NCBI RefSeq assembly: GCF_963666675.1
Contig: NZ_OY762929.1
Span: 868,001 to 932,000 of the forward strand
Length of the DNA: 64,000 nucleotides
Source: an uncultured Desulfobacter sp.
Lineage (GTDB): Bacteria > Desulfobacterota > Desulfobacteria > Desulfobacterales > Desulfobacteraceae
Direction of reading: 5' to 3'
Shown here piece by piece: positions 8,551 through 17,414 of this stretch. Each line of letters begins with the position of its first letter. Position 1 is the first letter of the stretch. Under the pieces are notes generated by a model. It searched no databases and had not been told where the DNA came from. It saw only the letters and a list, made by a program, of their open reading frames with translations. Made by a program: the position numbers and the translations under genes.

Positions 8551-9915
8551 ATGCAAAAAGAGCAAATTCTGATACTTGAGAACAGTATTACAAGATTGTT
8601 GCGCCGGGGGGCCAATAAGCAGCTGCTTAATATCATAAAAAAAACCCATATGGCGGATCTGTCCATTATTTTTGAAAATTTGACGCCCCTGAACCAGGAA
8701 AAATTGTTCAACCTGCTGGATAATCCCGAAGATATCGGTCTGCTGTTTTCGCATCTGTCTGAAAAGACCTTTGTGGAGACTGTCAAAATCGTCAATTTCG
8801 ATAAGCTGGTGACGGTTTTTGATCACATGCCTTCAGATGATGCCGCTGAACTTCTTGGATGTTTGGACGAAGAACTGTCCGACAAGATTCTGTCCAAAAT
8901 GAAAAAGGAAGAGTCGTACAATGTCGAGCAGATCATGAGTTATGAAGAAGATACCGCCGGCAGCCTCATGGTCAAGGATTACGTGGCCCTGGAAGAAGAT
9001 GTCAAGGCAAAGGAAGTGATCGAGGCGCTACAGAACAAGTATCTTGATGTTGAGATGCCGTTCTACATCTATGTGATAGATGATTACGGCAAGCTTGTAG
9101 GGGTCAGTTCCCTTCGTCAGTTGGTCGTGGAATCCCCGGATAAACCCCTTAAGGAGTTTATGTCTACGGATATTGTGTCGGTCAAGCCTTATACGGACAG
9201 AGATGTGGTGGCCCGTCTGGTTTCCCGGTATGATTTTCTGGCCATACCGGTTGTGGATGATGATAACCGCATCATCGGTATTGTGACCGTGGATGACGTC
9301 ATTGATATCCTGCACGAGACCGCCACCGAAGATATGCTGAAAATGGCCGGTGTGGGTGAGGATTATGTTGAGACCCAGTCTATTCTCAAAGGTACCCGCA
9401 TCCGTCTGCCCTGGTTGTTTGCCAGCTGCCTCGGCGGTATTGCCAACTTTTTTATCATTGGACGCTTTGAGTCCACGTTGGCCCAGTTGACAGGACTTGC
9501 CGCGTTTATTCCCATTATCATGGGCATGGGCGGGAACATCGGTACCCAGAGTGCCACCATCGTGGTCCGGGGGATTGCCACGGGTCGGGTGAATATCCGG
9601 GATTTTGCCAAGGTCATTTCCCGAGAGCTTGGTGTGGGTTTTATTCTCGGTGTGACCTATGGCGGTCTGATTGCGGCCGTGGCCAAGATCAACTTTATGG
9701 GCGAACCCTTTTCCTGGGCCTTATCCGTGGTGGTCGGCGGATCAATTTTGTCTTCCATGACCGTGGCCGCTTTGGTGGGAACATCCGTACCCATGATTTT
9801 CCAGCGGCTCAATATTGATCCGGCCGTGGCCACAGGCCCCTTTGTTACAACCACCATGGATTTGATCAGCGTTTACTGTTATTTCACCATTACAAGGTTG
9901 CTGCTTGGTTTTTGA
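8551..9915 (+). CDS. mgtE: Magnesium transporter MgtE
   Basis: 454 residues, the usual length. An N-terminal helical Mg-sensing domain (about 1-130) is followed by paired CBS domains (about 135-255; YVIDDYGKLVGVSSL and IPVVDDDNRIIGIVTVDDV). A five-helix membrane domain then holds the conserved PIIMGMGGNIGTQSATIVVRG segment that lines the pore. It imports Mg2+ and is gated by cytoplasmic Mg2+ bound to the N and CBS domains. Its stop overlaps the start of recO by 11 bp. No obvious Mg riboswitch fits in the 36-bp leader. Confidence 0.95.
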   Translation: MQKEQILILENSITRLLRRGANKQLLNIIKKTHMADLSIIFENLTPLNQEKLFNLLDNPEDIGLLFSHLSEKTFVETVKIVNFDKLVTVFDHMPSDDAAELLGCLDEELSDKILSKMKKEESYNVEQIMSYEEDTAGSLMVKDYVALEEDVKAKEVIEALQNKYLDVEMPFYIYVIDDYGKLVGVSSLRQLVVESPDKPLKEFMSTDIVSVKPYTDRDVVARLVSRYDFLAIPVVDDDNRIIGIVTVDDVIDILHETATEDMLKMAGVGEDYVETQSILKGTRIRLPWLFASCLGGIANFFIIGRFESTLAQLTGLAAFIPIIMGMGGNIGTQSATIVVRGIATGRVNIRDFAKVISRELGVGFILGVTYGGLIAAVAKINFMGEPFSWALSVVVGGSILSSMTVAALVGTSVPMIFQRLNIDPAVATGPFVTTTMDLISVYCYFTITRLLLGF

Positions 9916-10738
9916 CAACAATACGGGCGATTTTTGCACCGACGCCATATTGCTTCGCAAAATTGAATATGGAGACCATGATTTGATCATCACCTTTCTG
10001 ACCCGGGACAAGGGAAAGATAAGCGTAATGGCAAAGAATGCCAAAAAGAGTGTGCGCAGGTTTTCAGGCGCCATGGACCTGTTTTCGGCGAACCATATCC
10101 AGTGCGTCTTTCCAAAAAAAAACAGGGACGCCATGATCAATTTGTGCCAGACGGTTCTTGAAAACGGATTCTCCCGTATTCGTTATGATGTGGTGAACAC
10201 CGCCTATGCCTCCTACTGGACGGAAATTGTCACCCAGTGGCTGGAGGAGGGAAAAGCACAGCCCGATATTTTTGAATTGCTTTACACCGCCCTGGAGATG
10301 GTGGACGACGGTTTTATTCCCACCGAAGTGATCAGTCTGCTGTTTCAGATTCGGTTTATGCGTTTATCCGGGTTTTCTCCCGGGCTTGACCGGTGCGATG
10401 CCTGCCGATTGGGCATGGACGATGTCGATTCGGCAAAGCTTTGGTTTGATTTTAAGGCCGGTCGGGTGGTCTGTCCCCAGTGCAAAGGCAATATCCCCCG
10501 ACTGCATGAGGCCGTAGGGCCTTTTGGCGACATTGCCCAGGGGTGCTGGGTATCCAAGGGGACCTTGAAGCAGTTGTCCTGGATTAATACCGTGGACATG
10601 GCCCGGGCAGATCGTATCAAGTTTTCCCCTGTTGCCATCAAAGAGGGAGAAATCCTGCTCGAATCTTTTATTCCATTTCACATTGGCCGAAATTTCAACA
10701 GTTTGAAGTTTTTACGTAAAATGAGATCCGACATATGA
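9905..10738 (+). CDS. recO: DNA repair protein RecO
   Basis: 277 residues from a TTG at 9905 that overlaps the mgtE 3' end. The N-terminal OB fold (TDAILLRKIEYGDHDLIITFLTRDKGKISVMAKNAKKS, paraphrased as residues 12-49) is typical. The C-terminal domain carries a four-Cys zinc site, CDAC near residue 162 and CPQC near residue 191. It anneals ssDNA and loads RecA with RecR in the RecFOR pathway. The overlap with the downstream kinase gene (ATGA at 10735) shows a tightly coupled operon. Confidence 0.93.
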   Translation: MVFDNNTGDFCTDAILLRKIEYGDHDLIITFLTRDKGKISVMAKNAKKSVRRFSGAMDLFSANHIQCVFPKKNRDAMINLCQTVLENGFSRIRYDVVNTAYASYWTEIVTQWLEEGKAQPDIFELLYTALEMVDDGFIPTEVISLLFQIRFMRLSGFSPGLDRCDACRLGMDDVDSAKLWFDFKAGRVVCPQCKGNIPRLHEAVGPFGDIAQGCWVSKGTLKQLSWINTVDMARADRIKFSPVAIKEGEILLESFIPFHIGRNFNSLKFLRKMRSDI

Positions 10739-11775
10739 ATCTTGCACCAATACTTGAAAAAAAACAGGTCCATGTCTGTGTGCCCTGCCGCATTGATTTC
10801 GGCGGCACCCTGGATATATCCACCTTTTATCTGCCCCTGGCTGACCTGAAGCCTGCGACCTTGAACCTGGCCCTTGACATGCGCACCCATGTTTATTTGT
10901 CGCCGGGTAAAGAAGGGCGGATTAAAATTTCTTCCAAGGGATTTGATACCATTGACCGCAGCCGGGATGACAAAGGGTGGGACGGTCCCATGGGGCTGAT
11001 GTTTGCCGTGTTTCAATATTTTAATGCCCATGGGGTGCATCTGCACATTGAATCGGAGTCCCCGGTTCGAAGTGCCCTGGGCGGCTCCTCATGTGCTGCT
11101 GTGGCCATTATTGCCGCCGTTTACACCGCCCTGGGAAAACCGATCAATCCCGAACATATTGCCTGGCTGGCCCATTATCTGGAAGGTGCCGTGGCCGGGG
11201 TGTTGTGCGGGGTCCAGGATCAGGCGGCTGCGGCATTTGGCGGGGTGAACCTGTGGGAGTGGAAGTTTGGGCAAAAAGGTCCTGAATTCTTCCGGTACCC
11301 GGTGTTTGATTCCCGTGAAAAAATAGAGCAATTGAACCGCCATATCCTGGTTGTCTATTGCGGTATTCCCCATGAGTCCAGTGACGTGAACGGCCGCTGG
11401 GTGAATGAATTCAGGGCGGGCCGGGCCTATGATGCATTTGAACGGATCACCCATCTTACACGTCAGTTCACCCGTGCTTTGGCAGCTTTTTCTTTTCAGG
11501 AGGCCGCACAATTAATGAACCGGGAAACAGCGGTTCGTTGCGAAATGACCCCGGACGTACTGGATCATACCGGTATGCTGCTGTGGGAATCGGCCAAGGC
11601 CGAAGGTTGCGGGGCCAGATTCACAGGGGCAGGCGGGGGCGGCTGCCTGTGGGCCGTTGGGGAAGAATCGGATATCAATGGGCTGAAAATACAATGGCAG
11701 AAAATTCTTGATCCCATAGACGGGGCCATGGTGCTGGATACGGCCATCGACCCCGAGGGAATTCATATTTATTAA
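10735..11775 (+). CDS. GHMP-family sugar kinase (galactokinase/heptose kinase-like)
   Basis: 346 residues. The GHMP ATP-binding motif PVRSALGGSSCAAVA sits at about residues 110-125 and the C-terminal GARFTGAGGGGC motif at about 290-302, both characteristic of the superfamily. The N-terminal CRIDFGGTLD aligns with the substrate-binding RIDLAGG-type segment of D-glycero-D-manno-heptose-7-phosphate kinase-like and galactokinase-like members. The substrate is not decidable here. It phosphorylates a sugar or sugar phosphate in the cytoplasm. It starts 4 bp inside recO and is followed after 14 bp by a small gene with a good AGGAGG site. Confidence 0.8.
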   Translation: MNLAPILEKKQVHVCVPCRIDFGGTLDISTFYLPLADLKPATLNLALDMRTHVYLSPGKEGRIKISSKGFDTIDRSRDDKGWDGPMGLMFAVFQYFNAHGVHLHIESESPVRSALGGSSCAAVAIIAAVYTALGKPINPEHIAWLAHYLEGAVAGVLCGVQDQAAAAFGGVNLWEWKFGQKGPEFFRYPVFDSREKIEQLNRHILVVYCGIPHESSDVNGRWVNEFRAGRAYDAFERITHLTRQFTRALAAFSFQEAAQLMNRETAVRCEMTPDVLDHTGMLLWESAKAEGCGARFTGAGGGGCLWAVGEESDINGLKIQWQKILDPIDGAMVLDTAIDPEGIHIY

Positions 11776-11789
11776 TCAAAGGAGGAAAT

Positions 11790-12047
11790 ATGGCAGGATA
11801 TGATCCCGAACAGGATAAAAAGATAGCTGAGTGGAAAAACGAGGAAACCGGACTGATCATTTCTATCATGCAGTATGGTCAGGGTGAACCTAAGCTACAG
11901 GTCGGTCCCAGAATTTTGAAGAAAAAAGACGGTTCGGACCGGGCGCCCATGAAAGCGGGCAGACTCTCTGTTGAAGATGTCATGTGGCTGTATGACATTA
12001 TTGATGAGGTTAAAGATGAGTTATCCGACATGGTCGGACCTGAATAG
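11790..12047 (+). CDS. Small conserved hypothetical protein (85 aa)
   Basis: 85 residues with a strong AGGAGG seven bases before the ATG. The sequence is charged and has the pattern ETGLIISIMQYGQGEPKLQVGPR followed by a Lys-rich turn and a C-terminal amphipathic helix (VEDVMWLYDIIDEVKDEL). The beta-rich start plus helix weakly recalls PC4-type nucleic-acid-binding proteins, but I cannot confirm this. It sits between a GHMP kinase and a nucleoside phosphorylase in an overlapping operon, and its 3' end overlaps the start of the next gene by 32 bp. I do not recognise its function. Confidence 0.72.
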   Translation: MAGYDPEQDKKIAEWKNEETGLIISIMQYGQGEPKLQVGPRILKKKDGSDRAPMKAGRLSVEDVMWLYDIIDEVKDELSDMVGPE

Positions 12048-12792
12048 CCCGTCAATTGTTCCGCCTTTAGGACATAGAGACGCAAATAGCGTGGGGCCTG
12101 CTGCATTGATGGTCAGTGCTGACCCGGACATGGGACTGATCCGCCAGGGATTCGGCAAGTGGCAGTCCCGCGCTTTTTTTAACAGCAGTCTGCTGGTTAA
12201 AAAAGAAAAGCCGCTGGGAATGAACGTCACAGGGCCTTTTATAGGCGCCCCCTATGGGGTGATGCTGCTGGAATCATTGATCGCAAAGGGGGTCCGGGCC
12301 GTTATTGTCCTTGGCTGGTGCGGCGGCCTTTCCCCGGATCTCGTTCCGGGGGATCTGGTGGTTGTGGAAAAAGCGCTGGTGGATGAGGGAACATCCCGGC
12401 ACTATATGGAGTTGTCCAGGGACCTGCCGGCGGTTCATGCCGATGCAGGCCTTGCCGCGACCCTTGCGGATGCCCTTGGGGCCGCCGGACTTGACGTGCA
12501 GCCCCAATCCACCATCTGGACCACGGATGCCATTTACCGGGAGACCCCTGAAAAGGTGGCCTGGTACAAGGATAAAGGAGCCTGTGCCGTGGAGATGGAG
12601 TGTTCGGCGTTATTTGCGGCGGCGGCATTCAGAAAGATCCCCATCGCGGCCCTGCTCGTGGTCTCCGACAGTCTTGCCCGGGCCGATGGCGCCTGGGACC
12701 CGGGGTTTAATAAAAAAAGGTTTAAAGCCATGCGTAAACAAGCCCTAGGCGTTGCCATGGCATTGACAGGAAAACTTGCAGATGGATTTTGA
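12016..12792 (+). CDS. Nucleoside phosphorylase (PNP/UDP family)
   Basis: 258 residues from ATG 12016. An in-frame start at 11971 would overlap the previous gene by 77 bp, and GAGG lies at the right distance before 12016. Family features are the phosphate-binding IVLGWCGGLSPDLVPGDLVVV and CAVEMECSALFAAA with the conserved MECS/A ribose-binding motif. It cleaves a nucleoside with phosphate to base plus ribose-1-phosphate. Substrate preference (uridine, purine or methylthioadenosine) cannot be read here. The gene overlaps ligA by 11 bp and belongs to the recO-to-ligA operon. Confidence 0.85.
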   Translation: MSYPTWSDLNSPSIVPPLGHRDANSVGPAALMVSADPDMGLIRQGFGKWQSRAFFNSSLLVKKEKPLGMNVTGPFIGAPYGVMLLESLIAKGVRAVIVLGWCGGLSPDLVPGDLVVVEKALVDEGTSRHYMELSRDLPAVHADAGLAATLADALGAAGLDVQPQSTIWTTDAIYRETPEKVAWYKDKGACAVEMECSALFAAAAFRKIPIAALLVVSDSLARADGAWDPGFNKKRFKAMRKQALGVAMALTGKLADGF

Positions 12793-14806
12793 GACAAGCC
12801 GGATTGAGGCGCAAAAGCTGCGCGCCGAGTTGACAGAACACAGTTACCGCTATTATGTGCTGGATGATCCGGCTATTGATGATCAGACCTACGACATGAT
12901 GCTGCGCAAGCTCATTGACATTGAGACCCGTTACCCTGAGCTTGTCACCGAGGATTCCCCCACCCGGCGCATCGGGGCCCCGCCTTTAACGGCCTTTGAT
13001 ACGGCCCCCCATTCCGTGCCCATGCTGAGCCTGGACAATGCCTTTAATGATCAGGAGATCCTGGATTTCCATGCCCGGTGTCTGAAAACCTCCGGGGCAC
13101 ATTCCCTGGCCTACACTGCAGAGCCCAAGCTGGACGGCCTGGCTGTGGAACTGACCTATGAAAACGGACTGCTGGTGCTGGCCACCACCCGGGGCGATGG
13201 ATACACAGGCGAGGTAATTACGGAAAATATCCGAACCATTCGTTCCGTGCCCCTGCGTCTGATGGCCGATAGAACAGCTGTGCCGGAGTTTATGGAAGTG
13301 CGCGGCGAGGTGATCATCCGGCATAAAGATTTTGAGACGCTCAACCAGGGCCGCATGAATAAAGGCGAATCGGTTTTTGCCAATCCCCGCAATGCCGCCG
13401 CAGGTTCCCTGCGCCAGTTGGATTCAAAAATAACCGCCCAGCGGCCGTTGACCATATTCGTCTATGGCGTGGGTGTGGTCAGAGGTCTTGAATTCCCCAG
13501 CCAGGCCCGGATGCTTGAGTGTCTCGCAGATTTAGGATTCCCGGTAAATCCCCTGGTCAAAAAAAACATTTCAATCCGTCAGGTGCTGGATAATTTTAAA
13601 GATCTGGAAGGCCTTCGTTCTCAATTGGCCTATGACATCGACGGCATGGTGATCAAGGTGGATGACGTTTTGATCCAGCAGGCCCTGGGCGAAAAGATAA
13701 AAAGTCCCAGATGGGCCATTGCCTATAAGTTCCCTGCCATGGAAAAGACCAGCAAAATACTGGATATCACGGTCCAGGTGGGGCGTACCGGAACGCTGAC
13801 CCCTGTGGCGGAACTTGCGCCGGTGAGCATTGGCGGTGTCACGGTGTCCAGGGCCACCCTGCACAATGCCGATGAAATTGAACGCAAAGACATACGCATT
13901 GGTGATACGGCATTGATCACCCGGGCCGGTGACGTGATCCCCAAGGTGGTGAAAATTATCCCTGACGCCCGTACCGGAGAAGAGACCGTCTTTACCATGC
14001 CCGATAACTGTCCGGTGTGTGCTTCCAGGGTCAGGCGCCTTGAGGGCGAGGCGGCGGTCAAATGCGTCAATGCCGTATGCAGCGCCCAGATCAAGGAGCG
14101 TATCCGCCATTTTGTATCCAAAAAAGCCTTTGACATGGACGGGCTTGGTAAAAAGCTGGTGGAGCAGCTGGTGGAGCAAAAAGTCATCGGTTCTTTTGCC
14201 GATCTATTCCATATGGACCGGAATACCCTGGCCGGGCTTGAACGCATGGGCGCAAAATCTGCCGACAATATCATCGCCGCCGTTGAACAGTCCAAAACGG
14301 TCTCCTTTGCTCGGTTTATTTTTGCCCTGGGCATTGACCACACCGGCGAGCATGCGGCAAGATTACTGGCACAAAAGTTTGCCGATCTTGACGCATTGAT
14401 GGCTGCAGATACACTGACCATCAGCACCATTCATGGCATGGGAGAGACCACCGCCCGTGCGGTCACCGGATTTTTTTCCATTGAGGAAAATGTTAACCTG
14501 GTGAAAAATCTGCTTGATGCCGGCGTAATCATCACCAATGATCTATATGGCGGGGGCAATGAAACGGACAACGCGGTCAGTGGAAAAACCATTGTACTGA
14601 CGGGCAGTTTCGAAGCAATGCCAAGAAGTGAGGCCAAAGCAAAACTTTTGGCCCTGGGTGCAAAGGTAACAGGATCTGTATCAAAGAATACCGATATCGT
14701 TATCGCCGGCAGCAAGGCCGGTTCAAAGCTGACCAAAGCCGAAGCGCTCGGCGTCACTGTCTGGGATGAAGCCGGGCTTCTGGGATTGATAGGCGGCGGG
14801 GATTAA
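12782..14806 (+). CDS. ligA: NAD-dependent DNA ligase LigA
   Basis: 674 residues from ATG 12782 (a TTG two codons earlier is possible). Domains in order: the Ia NAD-binding region, adenylation domain with catalytic Lys in AEPKLDGLAVEL (about residue 117), OB fold, four-Cys zinc finger (CPVC...C...C, about 405-430), helix-hairpin-helix repeats, and a C-terminal BRCT domain starting GKTIVLTGSF. It seals nicks in replication and repair. The length is normal and all catalytic motifs are intact. It is the last gene of the overlapping run that begins with surA/mgtE and is convergent with the GntR gene 2 bp away. Confidence 0.97.
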   Translation: MDFETSRIEAQKLRAELTEHSYRYYVLDDPAIDDQTYDMMLRKLIDIETRYPELVTEDSPTRRIGAPPLTAFDTAPHSVPMLSLDNAFNDQEILDFHARCLKTSGAHSLAYTAEPKLDGLAVELTYENGLLVLATTRGDGYTGEVITENIRTIRSVPLRLMADRTAVPEFMEVRGEVIIRHKDFETLNQGRMNKGESVFANPRNAAAGSLRQLDSKITAQRPLTIFVYGVGVVRGLEFPSQARMLECLADLGFPVNPLVKKNISIRQVLDNFKDLEGLRSQLAYDIDGMVIKVDDVLIQQALGEKIKSPRWAIAYKFPAMEKTSKILDITVQVGRTGTLTPVAELAPVSIGGVTVSRATLHNADEIERKDIRIGDTALITRAGDVIPKVVKIIPDARTGEETVFTMPDNCPVCASRVRRLEGEAAVKCVNAVCSAQIKERIRHFVSKKAFDMDGLGKKLVEQLVEQKVIGSFADLFHMDRNTLAGLERMGAKSADNIIAAVEQSKTVSFARFIFALGIDHTGEHAARLLAQKFADLDALMAADTLTISTIHGMGETTARAVTGFFSIEENVNLVKNLLDAGVIITNDLYGGGNETDNAVSGKTIVLTGSFEAMPRSEAKAKLLALGAKVTGSVSKNTDIVIAGSKAGSKLTKAEALGVTVWDEAGLLGLIGGGD

Positions 14807-14808
14807 AA

Positions 14809-15516
14809 CTACAGGACATCGTCCAGTTCGCCGATGATGGCGGTCAGATGCTTTTCCATCCACTGGGATGCGGCCGCGGGATTACGGGTTTCGATGGCCC
14901 CGAGCACTTTGCCCAGGGTTTTAACTGATTTTTTTCTGTATGCGTGGCTCAGGTGGTCTGACTTGAGATTTTCGTGGTGCTCGGTGAGAAGTTCAAGGAC
15001 CAGTTTTGTCATTTCGCAGATGACCTCGTTCTGGGTCGCCTCGGCCAGGGCGTAGTGAAAGGATTTGTCCTCCCGCAGAAAGATATCGTAACTGCTGTTT
15101 TCCATATCCTTGGACAAGAGGTCCATAATATCCTTGAGCCGATTCAATGACTGTGGTGTGGCCCGGGTCGCCGCCAGGGCTGCGGTTTTGCATTCAAGGG
15201 TGGTTCTGGCCTCCATCAGATCCAAAAACGAACTCTTCTGGGCGGCCGTCGACAGTTTTTCAAATTGGGTTTCCGAGTTCTGCCGGATCTCCTTGATAAA
15301 GGTGCCTTTGCCCTGGATGGGTTCAAGATACCCCCTGGCCACCAGGGTGTTGATGGCCTCTCTGATGGAAGATCGGCCCACGCCGAACATCACGGCAAGG
15401 TCCCTTTGGGCGGGCAGTTTGCTGCCGGGTAAAAGCCCCTGGTTTTGGATCTGCGCCAATAGCTGTTCCACCACCATATTCACGGCCGTATTTTTCTTTA
15501 TGGTTGAAAATTCCAT
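14809..15516 (-). CDS. GntR/FadR-family transcriptional regulator
   Basis: 235 residues. The N-terminal winged helix (about 10-75) has the GntR signature LPGSKLPAQRDLAVMFGVGRSSIREAINTLVARGYLEPIQGKGTF (positions about 31-75). The C-terminal all-helical FCD domain has the metal/ligand residues expected of the FadR subfamily. It is divergent from dctP, so it most likely controls the TRAP transporter and glycyl radical enzyme genes in response to their substrate. A candidate operator lies in the shared intergenic region. Its stop is 2 bp from the ligA stop. Confidence 0.9.
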   Translation of the reverse strand: MEFSTIKKNTAVNMVVEQLLAQIQNQGLLPGSKLPAQRDLAVMFGVGRSSIREAINTLVARGYLEPIQGKGTFIKEIRQNSETQFEKLSTAAQKSSFLDLMEARTTLECKTAALAATRATPQSLNRLKDIMDLLSKDMENSSYDIFLREDKSFHYALAEATQNEVICEMTKLVLELLTEHHENLKSDHLSHAYRKKSVKTLGKVLGAIETRNPAAASQWMEKHLTAIIGELDDVL

Positions 15517-15565
15517 CTATCTCCTGAATCTGTTTAGTTACGAGAAAAGCAAAACCCCTTCGAAA

Positions 15566-15645
15566 ATTGGTCTGTAATACTGCCACAAAGCCTCCGGCTT
15601 GCCAAGTAAATTCAGGGCCGCCAATACATAATTGGTCTGAAGACC
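15566..15645. promoter_or_regulatory. Candidate GntR-family operator sites
   Basis: ATTGGTCTG occurs at 15566-15574 and again at 15631-15639. The second is part of a perfect inverted repeat GGTCT-GA-AGACC (15634-15645). FadR-type regulators typically bind TGGTnnnACCA-like palindromes, so these fit the adjacent regulator. The spacing of 65 bp would allow both promoters to be covered. Confidence 0.5.
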
Positions 15646-15655
15646 TTAAAACCTG

Positions 15656-15684
15656 TTGACATGATGGGCGGACATGGATATGGT
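15656..15684 (+). promoter_or_regulatory. Sigma-70-type promoter for the dctPQM/glycyl radical operon
   Basis: TTGACA (15656-15661), a 17-bp spacer, and TATGGT (15679-15684). It lies just downstream of the GGTCT-GA-AGACC palindrome and about 120 bp before dctP, leaving a long leader. Confidence 0.6.
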
Positions 15685-15806
15685 GCCCAAACTAAATATA
15701 AATAAAACAAAAACGGTAACAAGATTGTTTAAAAAAAAATAAAAAGGATTAATCAACACAGTTTTGATTTTGTATTAATTCATAATTAATCAGGTTGGAG
15801 GAAAAG

Positions 15807-16805
15807 ATGAAACGTTTGGTATGTCTGTTTGCGGTCAGTTGTTTTTTAGGATTGTTTTCGGTGATGCCGGCATCGGCAAAAATTAAGCTCAATTTTGCAG
15901 GCCATTACCCCGAAGAGCACCCGTCAACCCAATTGCTGCGCAAAGCTGCCCAGGAGGTCAATGAAAAGACCGAAGGACGGGTTGAGATTAAAATTTTCCC
16001 CGGAGACCAGCTCGGTGACTATACCCTGCTGTTCCAGGATATCATGATGGGCTCCGTGGATATGGGGCAGGTCAATCTGCCAAGCGAATATGACGTCCGT
16101 CTGGAAGCCCACAGCATCCCCTATATTGTTAACGGCTACGACGATATCCCCAAAATCTTCTCCTATGATTCCAATTTCAGCCAGACCTTCAAAGAGATCC
16201 TGGCCCAAAAGGATATCGAATTTTTCGGCTTTAATGTCATTGGGCTTATCGGCGTGGGCAGCAAGGTCAAGCCTGAAAACCCCTTTGATCCAAAAGCGGA
16301 TAAAAAAATCCTGATCCGGGTTCCGCCCATGAAGGTCTACCAGCTCTCTGCCAAGGCCCTGAATTACCGGACCACCACCATCAACTGGGCCGATATCTAT
16401 TCTGCCATGCAGACCAGTGTCTGCGACGGCTGGATCGGCGGTACCCCGGACGTCAACTACCTGACCTTCAAGGATGTTGAAAATTATTATGTTGCATATA
16501 ACAATTTTGTGGAATGCAACGCCTTTATTATGGGCAAGCAGGCCTACAAGCGGCTTGGTAAGGATGCCCAAATTGTAAAGGATATTTTCAAGGCAACGGC
16601 CGCCGCCAGTTTTGATATGGCCAAGGTTCAGGATGACCTGTATCTGAAAAAGATGGAAGAAGCCGGGCTTACGGTGATCTATCCCACACCTGAACAGGCC
16701 AAAACCCTGTCGGACTATATCCATGAAACCGTATGGCCCAAACTTTACGATCTTTATGGAAAAGATATTTTTGACAGTATCAAAAAAGATTTAGGCGAAC
16801 TTTAA
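15807..16805 (+). CDS. dctP: TRAP transporter substrate-binding protein, DctP family
   Basis: 333 residues from ATG 15807, with GGAGG six bases upstream. A cleavable signal peptide ends at ASA before KIKLNF. The mature protein has the DctP core: LNFAGHYPEEHPS, the segment around DQLGDYTLLFQDIMMGSVDM, and the IRVPPMKVYQLSAKALNY region that holds the conserved Arg for the ligand carboxylate or sulfonate. It binds a small organic anion in the periplasm and passes it to DctQM. A hairpin follows the gene, as is common where binding protein is made in excess of the membrane subunits. Ligand identity is unknown. Confidence 0.93.
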   Translation: MKRLVCLFAVSCFLGLFSVMPASAKIKLNFAGHYPEEHPSTQLLRKAAQEVNEKTEGRVEIKIFPGDQLGDYTLLFQDIMMGSVDMGQVNLPSEYDVRLEAHSIPYIVNGYDDIPKIFSYDSNFSQTFKEILAQKDIEFFGFNVIGLIGVGSKVKPENPFDPKADKKILIRVPPMKVYQLSAKALNYRTTTINWADIYSAMQTSVCDGWIGGTPDVNYLTFKDVENYYVAYNNFVECNAFIMGKQAYKRLGKDAQIVKDIFKATAAASFDMAKVQDDLYLKKMEEAGLTVIYPTPEQAKTLSDYIHETVWPKLYDLYGKDIFDSIKKDLGEL

Positions 16806-16809
16806 TCTA

Positions 16810-16840
16810 AAGGGTGCGGCCCATACCGGGTCGCACCTTC
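16810..16840 (+). terminator. Hairpin after dctP, probable attenuator or mRNA-stabilising stem
   Basis: AGGGTGCGGCCC and GGGTCGCACCTT pair around ATACC, followed by CTTT. The weak T-tract and the downstream dctQM in the same direction suggest partial termination or 3' protection of the dctP message. Confidence 0.5.
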
Positions 16841-16881
16841 TTTGAAACGGTAACCCACAGGATGAAGGAGGGCTCCCATCC

Positions 16882-17412
16882 ATGGAAGCGATAAAGCAAG
16901 CCTTTGTTTTATTGTATGAATTTTTATTGAAGATCGAGCGGGTTATGCTGGTGGTTACCAGCCTGGTCGTGGTGGGCATTATCTGTGTGGCGGTATTCAT
17001 GCGCTATGTCCTGCACATGGACCTTTTTGCCTACGATGAATTGGTCATGATCGCTGCCTTCTGGCTTTACTTCATCGGAGCGGCTTACGGCAGCTATGAG
17101 GACAGCCATATCAAGGCCGATATCGTTCAGATTTCCCTTGCGCCCAAACACCCCAAAGCCGCCGCAATCATCGGACTGATTGCCAAAGGTCTGGAGGTGG
17201 TGTTTTCACTGACCATTGCAAGCTGGGGCTGGTCGCTTATGGCCTGGCAGCTCAAGTTCATGGGGCGGACCATGGGGTGGGGGATTCCCATCGCAGTGCC
17301 CCAGGGCGCCATTGTGGTCGGATTTTCGCTCATGAGTTTCTATGCCGTCGTACATTTTGTTAAGGCCTTCAATGCCCTTAGGGCAGGTGATTTTCAAGGG
17401 GGGGAAGTCTGA
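16882..17412 (+). CDS. dctQ: TRAP transporter small membrane subunit DctQ
   Basis: 176 residues with four predicted membrane helices (about 15-40, 50-70, 95-120, 135-158), typical of DctQ. The ATG is preceded by GAAGGAGGG. The conserved region YDELVMIAAFWLYFIGAAYGSYEDSHIKADI (residues about 52-82) matches the family. It pairs with DctM to form the Na+-dependent TRAP permease in the inner membrane. dctM begins 2 bp after its stop. Confidence 0.92.
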   Translation: MEAIKQAFVLLYEFLLKIERVMLVVTSLVVVGIICVAVFMRYVLHMDLFAYDELVMIAAFWLYFIGAAYGSYEDSHIKADIVQISLAPKHPKAAAIIGLIAKGLEVVFSLTIASWGWSLMAWQLKFMGRTMGWGIPIAVPQGAIVVGFSLMSFYAVVHFVKAFNALRAGDFQGGEV

Positions 17413-17414
17413 TC

